From assembly GCF_002076895.1 (NCBI RefSeq), contig NZ_CP020465.1:3658001-3722000 (forward strand): 64,000 bases of DNA. The letters are read 5' to 3'. A model generated the notes under the pieces. It had not been told where the DNA came from, did not search any database, and saw nothing but the letters and a program-made list of their open reading frames with translations. A program made the position numbers and the translations under genes. Positions 34,383 through 43,807 of the stretch are shown piece after piece. The DNA comes from Cognaticolwellia beringensis (GTDB lineage: Bacteria > Pseudomonadota > Gammaproteobacteria > Enterobacterales > Alteromonadaceae). Each line of letters opens with the position of its first letter. Position 1 is the stretch's first letter.

Positions 34383-35429
34383 ATGAAAAATAAAATTATT
34401 TTATCGACCATCTTAAGCATAGCAAGTACACCACTATTTATGGTGAATATGGCGCAAGCTCATCAAGAGCAAGCTTTCGCTATCGCCATACATGGCGGGG
34501 CAGGCACGATAAATAAAAGTAAAATGACCGAAAAAAAGCGTAAAGCTTATGAAGATAAGCTAAAGGAAGCACGTGATACCGGTTATGCCTTGTTAGCGGA
34601 TGGAAAATCTAGCCAAACAGCGGTGATTGCAGCGATTCAAATATTAGAAGATTCGCCATTGTTCAATGCTGGCAAAGGTGCGGTTTACACTTTTGATGGC
34701 GAGCATGAACTTGATGCGTCAATTATGAATGGTAAAACCTTAAATGCCGGCGCAGTATCGGGTGTAAAAACGGTTAAAAGTCCCATAGCGTTAGCAGAAG
34801 CTGTGATGGAAAAATCGGTTCATGTCATGCTTAGTGGTGAAGGTGCTGAAGTTTTTGCAAAACAACAGGGCTTAGAAAGTGTTGAAAATAGTTATTTTGA
34901 CACTGATGCGAGATACCAGTCGTTATTAAAAGCGAAAAAGCAGCTGGCGGAGAAAGAAAAAGAGTTAAAAGATTTTCAAGCGGCACACCAAACGCTAAAC
35001 AATGAATATAAATTTGGTACCGTTGGCGCAGTGGCGCTTGATAAATCAGGCACTATAACCGCCGGTACGAGTACAGGTGGTATGACCGCTAAACGTTTCG
35101 GTCGTATTGGAGATGCGCCTATTGTAGGTGCCGGTACTTATGCTAATAATGACAGCTGCGCGGTTTCAGCAACGGGACACGGCGAATACTTTATTCGCTA
35201 TCATGTGGCGGCTGATATTTGTGCGCGCATGCAATATCAAGGTATTAGTCTTGAAAAAGCGGCTGATGTAGTGATAAATGATGTGCTAGTTAAAGCGGGC
35301 GGCTCTGGTGGTGTTATTGCAATAGATGTCGCGGGTAATATCACTATGCCATTTAATAGCACGGGTATGTATCGTGCGAGTAAATCGTCAAATGGTGAAG
35401 AATTTGTTGGGATATTTAAAGATGATTAA
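34383..35429 (+). CDS. Isoaspartyl peptidase / L-asparaginase 2 (Ntn hydrolase), exported
   Basis: A 348-aa exported Ntn-hydrolase with a signal peptide (IILSTILSIASTPLFMVNMAQAH). Type-2 asparaginase motifs: FAIAIHGGAGT, SPLFNAGKGAVYTFDGEHELDASIMNG, the autoprocessing site with catalytic threonine in KFGTVGAVALDKSG, TAGTSTGGMTAKRFGRIGDAPIVGAGTYAN and SATGHGEYFIRYHVA. It removes isoaspartyl residues from damaged peptides or hydrolyses asparagine. A charged, probably helical insert (LLKAKKQLAEKEKELKDF region) precedes the cleavage site and is longer than I would expect. The creA-like gene overlaps its 3' end. Confidence 0.93.
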   Translation: MKNKIILSTILSIASTPLFMVNMAQAHQEQAFAIAIHGGAGTINKSKMTEKKRKAYEDKLKEARDTGYALLADGKSSQTAVIAAIQILEDSPLFNAGKGAVYTFDGEHELDASIMNGKTLNAGAVSGVKTVKSPIALAEAVMEKSVHVMLSGEGAEVFAKQQGLESVENSYFDTDARYQSLLKAKKQLAEKEKELKDFQAAHQTLNNEYKFGTVGAVALDKSGTITAGTSTGGMTAKRFGRIGDAPIVGAGTYANNDSCAVSATGHGEYFIRYHVAADICARMQYQGISLEKAADVVINDVLVKAGGSGGVIAIDVAGNITMPFNSTGMYRASKSSNGEEFVGIFKDD

Positions 35430-35943
35430 AAAACATAACATGCAAAATGTAGCGCCGAAAAAATTACTAACTGCTAAAGTTTGTCTAGGTTTGGTTTTTG
35501 GCTTAGTACTTGTGGGTTGTTCAGATGATGTGGGTAAAGTCAGCTTAGGACTATTTACCACGAAAGACGTGGTGATCAAAGCTAATCAAGACCCGATTGT
35601 AACGGGAGTAACTTGTCATATTAGTCATGTAGAAGCTGATTTAGACTTTTCTGATCCCTCAGATATGAGTATTGCTTGTCGACAAACCGGTGAAATAACA
35701 GCTGAACATCTTGCTCAAATAGATCGCTCAAAAAATGGTGAAGTGGTTTTTAAAGAGTCAAAAAGTATTTTATTTAAAAGCTTAAAAGTAAGACGTATTT
35801 ATGATGCTGAAAATAAAACCCTAATTTACCTGTCTTATTCAACGAAAGAGTCGTCGGGCAGTCATCATCATTCATTATCAACAGTGCCTTTATATGATAC
35901 TAAGGCTTGGCAATGGGCATTGGCTCAAAAGGTTAAAAACTAG
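35422..35943 (+). CDS. creA: CreA family protein
   Basis: A 173-aa protein with an N-terminal lipoprotein-type signal (LTAKVCLGLVFGLVLVGC, with LVGC as the lipobox) and the CreA core: LFTTKDVVIKANQDPIVTGVTCHISHVEADL, then SIACRQTGEI, and VVFKESKSILFKSLKVRRIYDAENKTLIYLSYSTK. CreA is a conserved exported protein of unknown function. It overlaps the asparaginase gene by eight bases and is probably translated from the same message. The ORF extends to 35326 in frame, but that part is antisense to nothing useful and lies within the previous gene. Confidence 0.9.
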   Translation: MIKKHNMQNVAPKKLLTAKVCLGLVFGLVLVGCSDDVGKVSLGLFTTKDVVIKANQDPIVTGVTCHISHVEADLDFSDPSDMSIACRQTGEITAEHLAQIDRSKNGEVVFKESKSILFKSLKVRRIYDAENKTLIYLSYSTKESSGSHHHSLSTVPLYDTKAWQWALAQKVKN

Positions 35944-35992
35944 TCGCTAATCTGATGATAATTTAACGCAACCCGTTTGGTATAAACCCTAT

Positions 35993-36048
35993 TAGCTTTT
36001 GGCATTACTCGCTGTATTTCAATTTACGTAGTATAAAGCCAAAAGCTA
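35993..36048. promoter_or_regulatory. 11-bp inverted repeat in the 5' leader of the next gene
   Basis: TAGCTTTTGGC (35993-36003) is matched exactly by GCCAAAAGCTA (36038-36048) across 34 bases. It ends 23 bases before the ATG at 36072. No T-run follows on either strand, so a structured leader is more likely than a terminator. Confidence 0.45.
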
Positions 36049-36071
36049 AAGATTTAAAAAGTAGTAAAATT

Positions 36072-36854
36072 ATGTTGGCAAACCTGTTTAGCCCAAAAGC
36101 AATTATTGACGAGAACACCAAGAATTGGATACTCGATACTTTTGCATGGGCAATTGAAAACTTCGATATTAATGTTCTTAAAGATGATGCGCGCTTAATA
36201 CTGCCAACCAATGAGTTCTATCCTGGTACGGTTACCAGTATTGAAGAAATGGCTCAAGCGATGTTTATTAAGACAAAAAATTATGCCGGTATGCAAAAAT
36301 GGCCGATAGAGCTTACTTCTGCTGCACCGACATCGACGACGGCTATTGAAGATTTAAGTTTAGGCGCGATTATTCGTGGTGAGCATGCTGAAGTTGATGT
36401 CAACATGAGTAATGCGCCATTGATGTTAGGGTTTACGCAAAATCAAGTGAATCAACCACAAGATTTAATTGCCGGTATTAGCCAGGCACTTGCCAGTATT
36501 TTGGTGGTTTCTAACAAGGTATTACCACCAGGTGGTAAAGAATATTTACCTCAAGCGATAGATCTTGTTGCCTGTTTTATGGGCTTTGGTGTTATTTTTG
36601 CCAATACCGCCTATCAATTTAGAGGTGGCTGTGGCTCATGTAACAATGCCAGTTTAAACCGCAAAGCCGCATTAACTGAGCCCGAAACGTTATATGCATT
36701 AGCGCTGTTTTGTGTATTGAAAAAAGAACCGGTAAAAAATGTTAAAGGCCATTTAAAGTCTCATTTGAAAAAAGATTTTGTTAGTGCTTATAAAAGTATT
36801 GAGCAATCAATTTCTTCTACCACACAACCGGCATTATTAGCTTTGGTAAGTTAA
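36072..36854 (+). CDS. Unrecognised conserved protein with FRGGCGSC motif
   Basis: A 260-aa soluble protein, with no signal peptide or membrane helix. The C-terminal half carries an unusual motif, YQFRGGCGSCNNASLNRKAALTE, with Cys spacing CGSC, followed by a helical ETLYALALFCVLKKEPV segment. The N-terminal half has acidic, amphipathic stretches. From memory, similar proteins occur in Shewanella and relatives, but I cannot name the family or function. The CGSC pair could be a redox or metal site. A structured leader lies upstream. Confidence 0.75.
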   Translation: MLANLFSPKAIIDENTKNWILDTFAWAIENFDINVLKDDARLILPTNEFYPGTVTSIEEMAQAMFIKTKNYAGMQKWPIELTSAAPTSTTAIEDLSLGAIIRGEHAEVDVNMSNAPLMLGFTQNQVNQPQDLIAGISQALASILVVSNKVLPPGGKEYLPQAIDLVACFMGFGVIFANTAYQFRGGCGSCNNASLNRKAALTEPETLYALALFCVLKKEPVKNVKGHLKSHLKKDFVSAYKSIEQSISSTTQPALLALVS

Positions 36855-36999
36855 TAAATTGAAAAAGCTAAAAATTTAATAAAATTTGCTGTAAATGGAT
36901 GATTTATTTGCAAATGGGTCTACAGTTAATAGTGTATAAGAAAATTATGTTTAATCAGTACTTGGGTATTAGTTTTATTTAAATTTTTAGGGATCCACT

Positions 37000-37413
37000 A
37001 TGGAATCATTACAAGTAAAAGAATATATGAACCATTATCCCGTGACTTTCACGCCAGATATGGTGGTAGAAGAAGCGGCGCTGCGGTTTTTAAAAACCAA
37101 GCAAATTGGTGGTCCTGTTATCGATAAAAATAATCAGTTAATTGGCTTTTTATCGGAAAGTGATGTTTTATCTAAAATGATCGAAACTATTTACTATAAC
37201 GAACATATTGCCGATGTCGCAGATTTAATGCGCAAAGATGTGTTAACCGTAAAACCATACGACAGTGTTATTGAGTTAGGTCAGCAAATGCTAAAAAATA
37301 AACCTAAGGTATATCCCGTTGTAGACGATGATGAAAATTTACTCGGCACAATATCCCGTAATGATGTACTTCGTGCTATCGATCTACATTTACGTTCAGG
37401 TTACAAAGGTTAG
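37000..37413 (+). CDS. CBS-domain protein
   Basis: A 137-aa protein made of two CBS modules: VKEYMNHYPVTFTPDMVVEEAALRFLKTKQIGGPVIDKNNQLIGFLSESDVLSKM, and VADLMRKDVLTVKPYDSVIELGQQMLKNKPKVYPVVDDDENLLGTISRNDVLRAID. Such stand-alone pairs bind adenine nucleotides such as AMP and sense energy state, but the partner here is unknown. AGGGA precedes the ATG and a strong terminator follows, so it is transcribed alone. Confidence 0.92.
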   Translation: MESLQVKEYMNHYPVTFTPDMVVEEAALRFLKTKQIGGPVIDKNNQLIGFLSESDVLSKMIETIYYNEHIADVADLMRKDVLTVKPYDSVIELGQQMLKNKPKVYPVVDDDENLLGTISRNDVLRAIDLHLRSGYKG

Positions 37414-37444
37414 CCCGTGAGCGGGAGAAACATAGCGTTAATTT

Positions 37445-37480
37445 ACTAAAGCGTTACCTTTTGTTAACGCTTTAGTTTTT
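37445..37480 (+). terminator. Rho-independent terminator after the CBS gene
   Basis: ACTAAAGCGTTA (37445-37456) pairs with TAACGCTTTAGT (37465-37476) over an eight-base loop, followed by TTTTT. This is a strong 12-bp stem. Confidence 0.9.
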
Positions 37481-37637
37481 GGCTTTTTATGAAAACTATA
37501 TGAGATCTAAAAATTTTACGTATACAAAAATAGCTAAATTTAATCGTAGCAAACGGACACTTTCAAGGCCTGTACGTATTCATTTGCTATTGCTTACCTG
37601 TTAAACTGTTTTTATTGTTATCTGTTTTGAGTTTCTT

Positions 37638-40600
37638 TTGTCCACTGCAATCCCCGCAAATGCTAATGCTACTAATAAAGCTAATAAAAACGTCACGTTA
37701 AAGTCACTTTTTGATCTTTTAGATCGGGTTAAGTTATCCGATAAAGCGCGTATTCGAAATCGCTTATTGGGTGTTAATAAAATAACTGACCAAAGTAAGC
37801 AAGAAAAATCCTTGCAGCAAATAGCTAAATCGATCGAGCAATCAATAGCCAATAAGCAACTTCGCCTGACTAATTTACCTAAAGTAAGTTACCCAGAAGG
37901 CTTGCCGGTTTCACAAAATGTTGATGTGATAGCCAAAGCCATTGATGAAAACCAGGTGGTGATTATTGCGGGCGAAACTGGCTCAGGAAAAACTACGCAA
38001 ATCCCGAAAATATGTTTGCAGCTTGGCCGCGGAATTGACGGTATTATTGGTCATACACAGCCACGCCGTATTGCAGCACGAACTGTAGCAAACCGAATTG
38101 CAGATGAGCTAAATACCAAGTTAGGCGACGCGGTAGGTTATAAAGTTCGCTTTAATGACCAAGTGGGTGAACACAGTTATATTAAACTAATGACCGATGG
38201 TATTTTGCTTGCTGAGATGCAAAAAGATCGCTTGTTACGCCAATATGACACGTTAATTATTGATGAAGCGCATGAGCGTAGTTTAAATATTGACTTTATT
38301 CTCGGTTATTTACGCCAAATATTGCCAAAACGTCCTGATCTAAAAGTGATTATTACCTCGGCGACGATTGACCCTGAAAAATTTGCACAACATTTTGCCA
38401 GTACCACCGGTATTCCTGCGCCAATTATTGAAGTGTCAGGCAGAACATTCCCGGTTGAAATGCGTTATCGTCCACTGAACGAATTAAATGAAGACAGTGA
38501 CAGCGATGCGGATATTATTTCCGGCATTCTCAATGCCGTTGACGAGCTTAGTTCGGAAAATCGTGGCTCAGAAAGTGATGGCGATATTTTGATTTTTCTC
38601 AACGGTGAACGAGAAATTAGAGATACCGCACGGGCATTAGAAAAAGCGAATTTACGCCATACTAATGTTTTGCCGTTATATTCTCGATTAACCGTTGCCG
38701 AACAAAACTTAATATTTAAACCGCATAGTGGCCGTAACATAGTTTTAGCCACTAACGTTGCCGAAACGAGTTTGACGGTACCCGGTATTAAATACGTTAT
38801 CGACCCAGGCACAGCAAGAATTTCGCGCTATAGTTATCGCACTAAAGTACAACGCTTACCCATAGAAGCTATTTCACAAGCCAGTGCAAATCAGCGAGCC
38901 GGTCGTTGTGGTCGTGTGTCTTCAGGTGTTTGTATTCGCCTTTATGCTGAAGACGACTTTTTAAATCGTCCTGAATTTACCGACCCTGAAATACTTCGCA
39001 CAAACTTAGCGACTGTTATATTACAAATGCTAGCCTTAGACTTAGGTGAAATTGCTGACTTTCCGTTTGTGCAACCACCCGATAATCGCAATATTAATGA
39101 CGGTGTAAAATTATTAGAAGAATTGGCGGCGATTGACGCGAACTCAACTCGGGTTAAGTTAACGCCAATAGGGCGATCGTTATCTAAATTTCCTATTGAC
39201 CCGCGTTTAGCCAAAATGATTTTAACCGCGGCCGACTTAGGCTGTATTGAACAAATATTTATTGTTGTTAGTGCTTTAAGTATTCAAGACCCACGAGAAC
39301 GTCCGCATGAAAAACAACAGGCAGCAGATGAAAAACATGGCCGATTTAAAAACAAACAATCAGACTTTGTTGGCTTATTAAAACTGTGGAGCTATGTTGA
39401 AGAACAGCAAAAGCTTTTAACAAATAATCAATTTCGCAGGATGTGTCAGAAAGAGTTTTTATCGTATGTGCGTATTCGTGAATGGCAGGATATTTATAGC
39501 CAGCTAACGCATTCGTTGCGAGAGTTAAAAATTCCAATGAGCCGTATCGAATTAGATTTATCAGAAGAAGCTGAAAAAAATGCCACTAATTCGAATCTAG
39601 ATATTGTGCATCAAGCTATTTTGTCAGGTTTGCTGAGCCATTTAGGTCAGCAAGATGAAAACCGAGAATACAAAGGGGCTCGCGGCAGTAAATTCTTTAT
39701 CTTCCCAGGCTCAGCCCTAGCTAAAAAATCGCCTAAATGGTTAATGGCAGCAGAATTAGTTGAAACTAGCCGTTTATTCGCCCGTATGGCCGCTAAAATT
39801 GACCCGCTATGGCTTGAGCCATTGGCACCGCACTTAGTTAAACGCAGCTACAGCGAGCCACACTGGGAGAAGAAGCAGGGCGCTGTAATGGCGTTTGAAC
39901 AAGTGACACTCTACGGCCTGATTATTGTAGGCAAGCGCAGTATTAACTTTAATAAAATCGAACCTGACACTTGTCGTGAAATTTTTATCCGTGAAGCTTT
40001 AGTTAACGGCGAAAGTACGATTAAAGAAGCATTTTTAAAAGAAAATCGCCAACTGGTTGACGAAATTGAAGTTTTAGAGCAAAAAGCCCGACGTAAAGAT
40101 TTCTTGATTGAAGAACAGCAGTTAGTCGATTTTTATCATGAAAAACTGCCCGAAACTGCTATTTGTCAGCGCAGCTTTTTAGCCTGGTGGAAGAAGCAAA
40201 AACAATCTGATGCTAAGCTATTAAACTTTACCAAAGCCTTTTTGTTAAAAGAAAACGCGGTTAAATTATCTGCTAACGAATATCCTGAGACATGGCAACA
40301 AGGCAGTTTAACACTGCCGCTCAGTTATCATTTTAGCCCAGGCGATGCGGATGACGGTATTAGCGTCATGATACCGGTAGGTATTTTAAATCAAGTAGAG
40401 AATACAGGTTTTGATTGGTTAATTCCTGCCCTACGACTTGAGCTAATTACGGCATTGATCCGAAGCTTACCTAAATCATTAAGACGTAACTTTGTACCCG
40501 CACCAAACTATGCTGAAGCATGTTTAGCGGCAATAACTAACACTGAGTTAACGTTAACCGCCGCACTTGAAAAACAGTTGTTAAGAATGACGGGAGTGCG

Positions 40601-41639
40601 GTTACCTGAAGATGCTTGGCAAGGCGCAGAGCTAGTGCCGCATTTATTAATGAACTTTAAAATTGTTAATGAGCAGGGCAAATTGCTTAAAGAAGGGCGT
40701 AACCTTGATGATTTAAAAGCTAGCTTGCAAGGTAGAGTGCAAGCGTCGATTAAGAAGGTTGCTGATAAAGGCATTGAGCGCAATGATATTGCACAATGGG
40801 ATTTTAAAAATTTACCCAAAAGCTACGAAAAGAAAGTCGCTAATATTACTATCAAAGCCTTCCCTGCTTTAGTTGATAAAAATAAGTCAGTAGCAATTGA
40901 GTTATTTGAACACGAGAGCTTAGCTGAACAAGCCATGCTTGATGGTGTTAGCCGACTGATATTATTGAACATACCTTCGCCATTAAAATATTTGCAGGAG
41001 AAGTTACCTAATAAAGCTAAATTAGGGCTGTATTTTAATCCTTTTGGTTCGATAAATGATTTGTTGGATGACTGTATTGTGGCGGGCTGTCAATTTTTAG
41101 TTAACGAATACGGTGACTTACCGCGCGCTCAAGCTGAGTTTAATGCTTGCAAAGAACATGTTCGTGCCGAAATTGCTGATTGTGTATTAAGTGCTGCAAT
41201 TAAAGTCGAACGGGTATTAAGTTTAGCGCATGATGTGCGCAAAAAAATGAAAGGTAAAATGTCGTTAAATGTAGTGCAGTCGCATGGCGATATTAAAAGC
41301 CAATTAGAGACTCTTGTTTTTAAAGGCTTCATCACTAAAGCAGGATATCAACGTTTAGATGATATTGCTCGGTACTTAACCGCTATGTTACGACGTTTAG
41401 AGAAATTACAAATAGACCCAAATCAAGACCGATTGAAAATGATAGAGGTTGAAAAGGTACAAAAAGCGTTAGATGCTGTTGTTGCTCAACAACCCAAGGG
41501 ACAACCTTTGAGCAAAGCATTAGCGCAGGGTTACTGGATGATTGAAGAGTTGCGAGTATCACTTTTTGCGCAAAATTTGAAAACGCCGTTTCCAATCTCA
41601 GCTAAGCGGGTATTGAACTACCTAAAAGAAAATGCATAA
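37638..41639 (+). CDS. hrpA: ATP-dependent RNA helicase HrpA (DEAH type)
   Basis: A 1333-aa DEAH-box RNA helicase. Motifs: VIIAGETGSGKTTQIPK (I), HTQPRRIAARTVA (Ia), LIIDEAHERSLN (II), VIITSATIDP (III), VLATNVAETSLTVPGIKYVIDPG (V) and QRAGRCGRVSSGVC (VI). The long C-terminal region is typical of bacterial HrpA (about 1300 aa). E. coli HrpA has been linked with mRNA processing and, more recently, rescue of stalled ribosomes. The start is TTG at 37638 with only a weak upstream box; no ATG is available nearby. It is monocistronic. Confidence 0.95.
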   Translation: MSTAIPANANATNKANKNVTLKSLFDLLDRVKLSDKARIRNRLLGVNKITDQSKQEKSLQQIAKSIEQSIANKQLRLTNLPKVSYPEGLPVSQNVDVIAKAIDENQVVIIAGETGSGKTTQIPKICLQLGRGIDGIIGHTQPRRIAARTVANRIADELNTKLGDAVGYKVRFNDQVGEHSYIKLMTDGILLAEMQKDRLLRQYDTLIIDEAHERSLNIDFILGYLRQILPKRPDLKVIITSATIDPEKFAQHFASTTGIPAPIIEVSGRTFPVEMRYRPLNELNEDSDSDADIISGILNAVDELSSENRGSESDGDILIFLNGEREIRDTARALEKANLRHTNVLPLYSRLTVAEQNLIFKPHSGRNIVLATNVAETSLTVPGIKYVIDPGTARISRYSYRTKVQRLPIEAISQASANQRAGRCGRVSSGVCIRLYAEDDFLNRPEFTDPEILRTNLATVILQMLALDLGEIADFPFVQPPDNRNINDGVKLLEELAAIDANSTRVKLTPIGRSLSKFPIDPRLAKMILTAADLGCIEQIFIVVSALSIQDPRERPHEKQQAADEKHGRFKNKQSDFVGLLKLWSYVEEQQKLLTNNQFRRMCQKEFLSYVRIREWQDIYSQLTHSLRELKIPMSRIELDLSEEAEKNATNSNLDIVHQAILSGLLSHLGQQDENREYKGARGSKFFIFPGSALAKKSPKWLMAAELVETSRLFARMAAKIDPLWLEPLAPHLVKRSYSEPHWEKKQGAVMAFEQVTLYGLIIVGKRSINFNKIEPDTCREIFIREALVNGESTIKEAFLKENRQLVDEIEVLEQKARRKDFLIEEQQLVDFYHEKLPETAICQRSFLAWWKKQKQSDAKLLNFTKAFLLKENAVKLSANEYPETWQQGSLTLPLSYHFSPGDADDGISVMIPVGILNQVENTGFDWLIPALRLELITALIRSLPKSLRRNFVPAPNYAEACLAAITNTELTLTAALEKQLLRMTGVRLPEDAWQGAELVPHLLMNFKIVNEQGKLLKEGRNLDDLKASLQGRVQASIKKVADKGIERNDIAQWDFKNLPKSYEKKVANITIKAFPALVDKNKSVAIELFEHESLAEQAMLDGVSRLILLNIPSPLKYLQEKLPNKAKLGLYFNPFGSINDLLDDCIVAGCQFLVNEYGDLPRAQAEFNACKEHVRAEIADCVLSAAIKVERVLSLAHDVRKKMKGKMSLNVVQSHGDIKSQLETLVFKGFITKAGYQRLDDIARYLTAMLRRLEKLQIDPNQDRLKMIEVEKVQKALDAVVAQQPKGQPLSKALAQGYWMIEELRVSLFAQNLKTPFPISAKRVLNYLKENA

Positions 41640-41718
41640 TTTCAAGACACAATGATTTGACAGTGATGGTCACGATTAGTATAAGTATTACAAACTATAA
41701 AAAAACATTGGAGTAGTA

Positions 41719-42018
41719 ATGGTTAATTACGATGACAAGCGCAACTTTTATCGCATGATGTTAAACAGTGAAGTAACCGTGACCATTATTGATGATGAAG
41801 CTAATAGTAAAGTTTTAGCTACGTGTCGTGATTTAAGTGCGACAGGGATCGCCATTGAGATGGAGCATCCATTAGAAATGAATACAGCGGTGCGTATCAG
41901 TGTTCAGTCGGCTAACAGTGCTGTGCAGCCACTAGATGCTAAAGGAAAAGTGGTTAGAGTAACTGAAGAGAGCGCGAACTGTTATTTGATTGGCGTTAAT
42001 ATCACTGAAATTGATTAA
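41719..42018 (+). CDS. PilZ-domain protein
   Basis: A 99-aa stand-alone PilZ domain. The c-di-GMP-binding signatures are KRNFYRMM (an RxxxR-type motif: R8 and R12 region) and DLSATGIAIE, the D/N-x-S-x-x-G motif, 40-50 residues later, followed by VRVTEES and LIGVNI strands. It is probably a c-di-GMP effector controlling motility or surface properties; the target is unknown. GGAG precedes the ATG. The next gene is convergent. Confidence 0.9.
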   Translation: MVNYDDKRNFYRMMLNSEVTVTIIDDEANSKVLATCRDLSATGIAIEMEHPLEMNTAVRISVQSANSAVQPLDAKGKVVRVTEESANCYLIGVNITEID

Positions 42019-42043
42019 GTCATTATGTGTGATATGACATAGC

Positions 42044-42070
42044 TGTAGCTAGGAGCATAAACTAGCTACA
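42044..42070. terminator. Hairpin between convergent PilZ and rlmI genes
   Basis: TGTAGCTAG (42044-42052) pairs with CTAGCTACA (42062-42070) over a nine-base loop. It lies between convergent stops, so it may serve both, although no T-run follows on either side. Confidence 0.5.
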
Positions 42071-42091
42071 ACTGTGATTTATACCCGTAAG

Positions 42092-43282
42092 CTATTCAAC
42101 TTGGCAAACAAGGCCTTTTAGGTAATAACCTTCTGGGTAATTAGACGACACTGGGTGATCGGCAGCTTGATGCAATCTATCAACAAAATATGCATTTCTT
42201 TTCGCATCTAAAGCCGCATCGGCAACCACTTTTTGAAATAAGCTAGATTCCATTAAACCTGAACAAGAAAAAGTTAACAATATGCCATTAGGCTTAAGTA
42301 ATTGCATTGCCAACATGTTGATATCTTTATAACCGCGACAAGCACCCGTGAGTTGAGCTTTTGATTCAACAAACTTAGGTGGGTCGAGGATGATCATATC
42401 AAAAGTGCGTTTTTCTTCACGGTACTGACGCAATAATTTGAAAACATCAGCTTTAACGAATGAAATATCTTTATCGCTTAAATTATTAAGTTCAACGTTT
42501 TTCTTCGCTAGGTCGAGTGCCGACTCTGAAACATCAACGTTAATCACTTCTTTAGCGCCGCCTGCTGCACAATGCAGGGCAAAAGTACCGGTATATGAGA
42601 AGCAGTTTAATACCGACTTATCTTTGGCATATTTGCCAGCAGCAAGTCGAGATTCACGTTGATCTAAATAAAAGCCAGTTTTGTGGCCTTGGGCAACATC
42701 TACATGAATTTTAATACCGTGTTCTTCAATAATACATTCGGTTGATTCTTGTGGCTCAGTTAACCAGCCTGTTACGGGCTCTAGGCCTTCTTTTTTACGA
42801 ACATCAACATCAGAACGCTCATAAATATGACAGCCAGGATAGAGCGCTTTAAGGCACTCAACTAAGGTGTAGCGGTGAAAGTCTGCTCCGGCGCTAAGTA
42901 ATTGGCAAACAATAAAGTCGTCGTATTTATCTATGGTAATACCGGGTAGACCGTCAGACTCGCCTGCAATGAGTCTATAACCCGTTAAGCCGCCTTTTTC
43001 GATAAACCAATCGCGTCTTTTTTGCGCGCTTAACAATTTATTACGAAAAAAATTGCTATCAATTTCTTCATCAATATCAAAACTCCAAACACGAATTCTA
43101 ATTTGAGACTCAGGAGAATATGCGCCTTTAGCAAGCCAATTTCCTTTGTTGTCAAAGACATCGACTGTGTCACCAAGTAAAGGGTTACCTTTAATTTTGT
43201 TGATTGCTTGTGAAAAAATCCAAGGATGTTTCCGGCGTAATGATTTCTCACGAGCAACTTTTAAATAAATTCTTGCTGACAT
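42092..43282 (-). CDS. rlmI: 23S rRNA (cytosine-C5)-methyltransferase RlmI
   Basis: A 396-aa SAM-dependent methyltransferase acting on C1962 of 23S rRNA. It has an N-terminal PUA domain ([15 protein letters not shown]), then the [27 protein letters not shown] segment and the Rossmann methyltransferase core ([39 protein letters not shown]), with [12 protein letters not shown] and FSCSGLM as the catalytic region. Length and blocks agree with E. coli RlmI (about 396 aa). It is transcribed alone, divergent from the acylphosphatase. Confidence 0.95.
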   Translation of the reverse strand: MSARIYLKVAREKSLRRKHPWIFSQAINKIKGNPLLGDTVDVFDNKGNWLAKGAYSPESQIRIRVWSFDIDEEIDSNFFRNKLLSAQKRRDWFIEKGGLTGYRLIAGESDGLPGITIDKYDDFIVCQLLSAGADFHRYTLVECLKALYPGCHIYERSDVDVRKKEGLEPVTGWLTEPQESTECIIEEHGIKIHVDVAQGHKTGFYLDQRESRLAAGKYAKDKSVLNCFSYTGTFALHCAAGGAKEVINVDVSESALDLAKKNVELNNLSDKDISFVKADVFKLLRQYREEKRTFDMIILDPPKFVESKAQLTGACRGYKDINMLAMQLLKPNGILLTFSCSGLMESSLFQKVVADAALDAKRNAYFVDRLHQAADHPVSSNYPEGYYLKGLVCQVE

Positions 43283-43440
43283 AGGCCTATACTTATAATT
43301 AACAATAATAATTGCGCGAGTTTAGTCAATGCAAGACTAGGGTGCAATGTTCTATTTTAACTATTTTTCATTTCAGCATTTGGATGGGAATGAAAGTTAA
43401 AAATAACAATAACAATAAACATATATTAAGGTGGAATATT

Positions 43441-43710
43441 ATGAATGTAAGTTACATGGCGCATGTCAGCGGCAGGGTTCAAGGTGTCTATTTTCGGGCT
43501 TCTAGCCAGCAAGTTGCCATTGAGCATAGTTTAAGCGGATATGCGCGCAATTTAACTAACGGTGGTGTTGAAGTGCTGATGTGTGGTGAAGAGAAAAATA
43601 TAGAAAAAATGATAAAATGGCTTGAGCAAGGCCCCCCAGAAGCAGAGGTTGATAATGTTGATGTGCAAAAAGTGCCATGGCAAGAACATCATTTTTTTGC
43701 GATTAGCTAA
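43441..43710 (+). CDS. acyP: Acylphosphatase
   Basis: An 89-aa acylphosphatase that hydrolyses acyl phosphates such as 1,3-bisphosphoglycerate and acetyl phosphate. The signature GRVQGVYFRASSQQVA (with the catalytic Arg) and the GYARNLTNGGVEVLMCG motif (with the catalytic Asn) are intact, and the family length (about 90 aa) fits. The start is the ATG at 43441 after GGTGG; the frame opens 129 bases further upstream, but those residues are not family-like. Confidence 0.92.
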   Translation: MNVSYMAHVSGRVQGVYFRASSQQVAIEHSLSGYARNLTNGGVEVLMCGEEKNIEKMIKWLEQGPPEAEVDNVDVQKVPWQEHHFFAIS

Positions 43711-43807
43711 GTATCATATCAATTGTAGTAAACTTTATCTCGTTGGTATTTAAAGCTAAATAAGGCAAACTACCCATTATAGAATCAGTATGTAAAAAGG
43801 AAATAAA

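Noticed and set aside
43312-43440. N-terminal extension of acylphosphatase
   Set aside because: The extra 43 residues have no counterpart in the family and the ATG at 43441 has a fitting upstream box.
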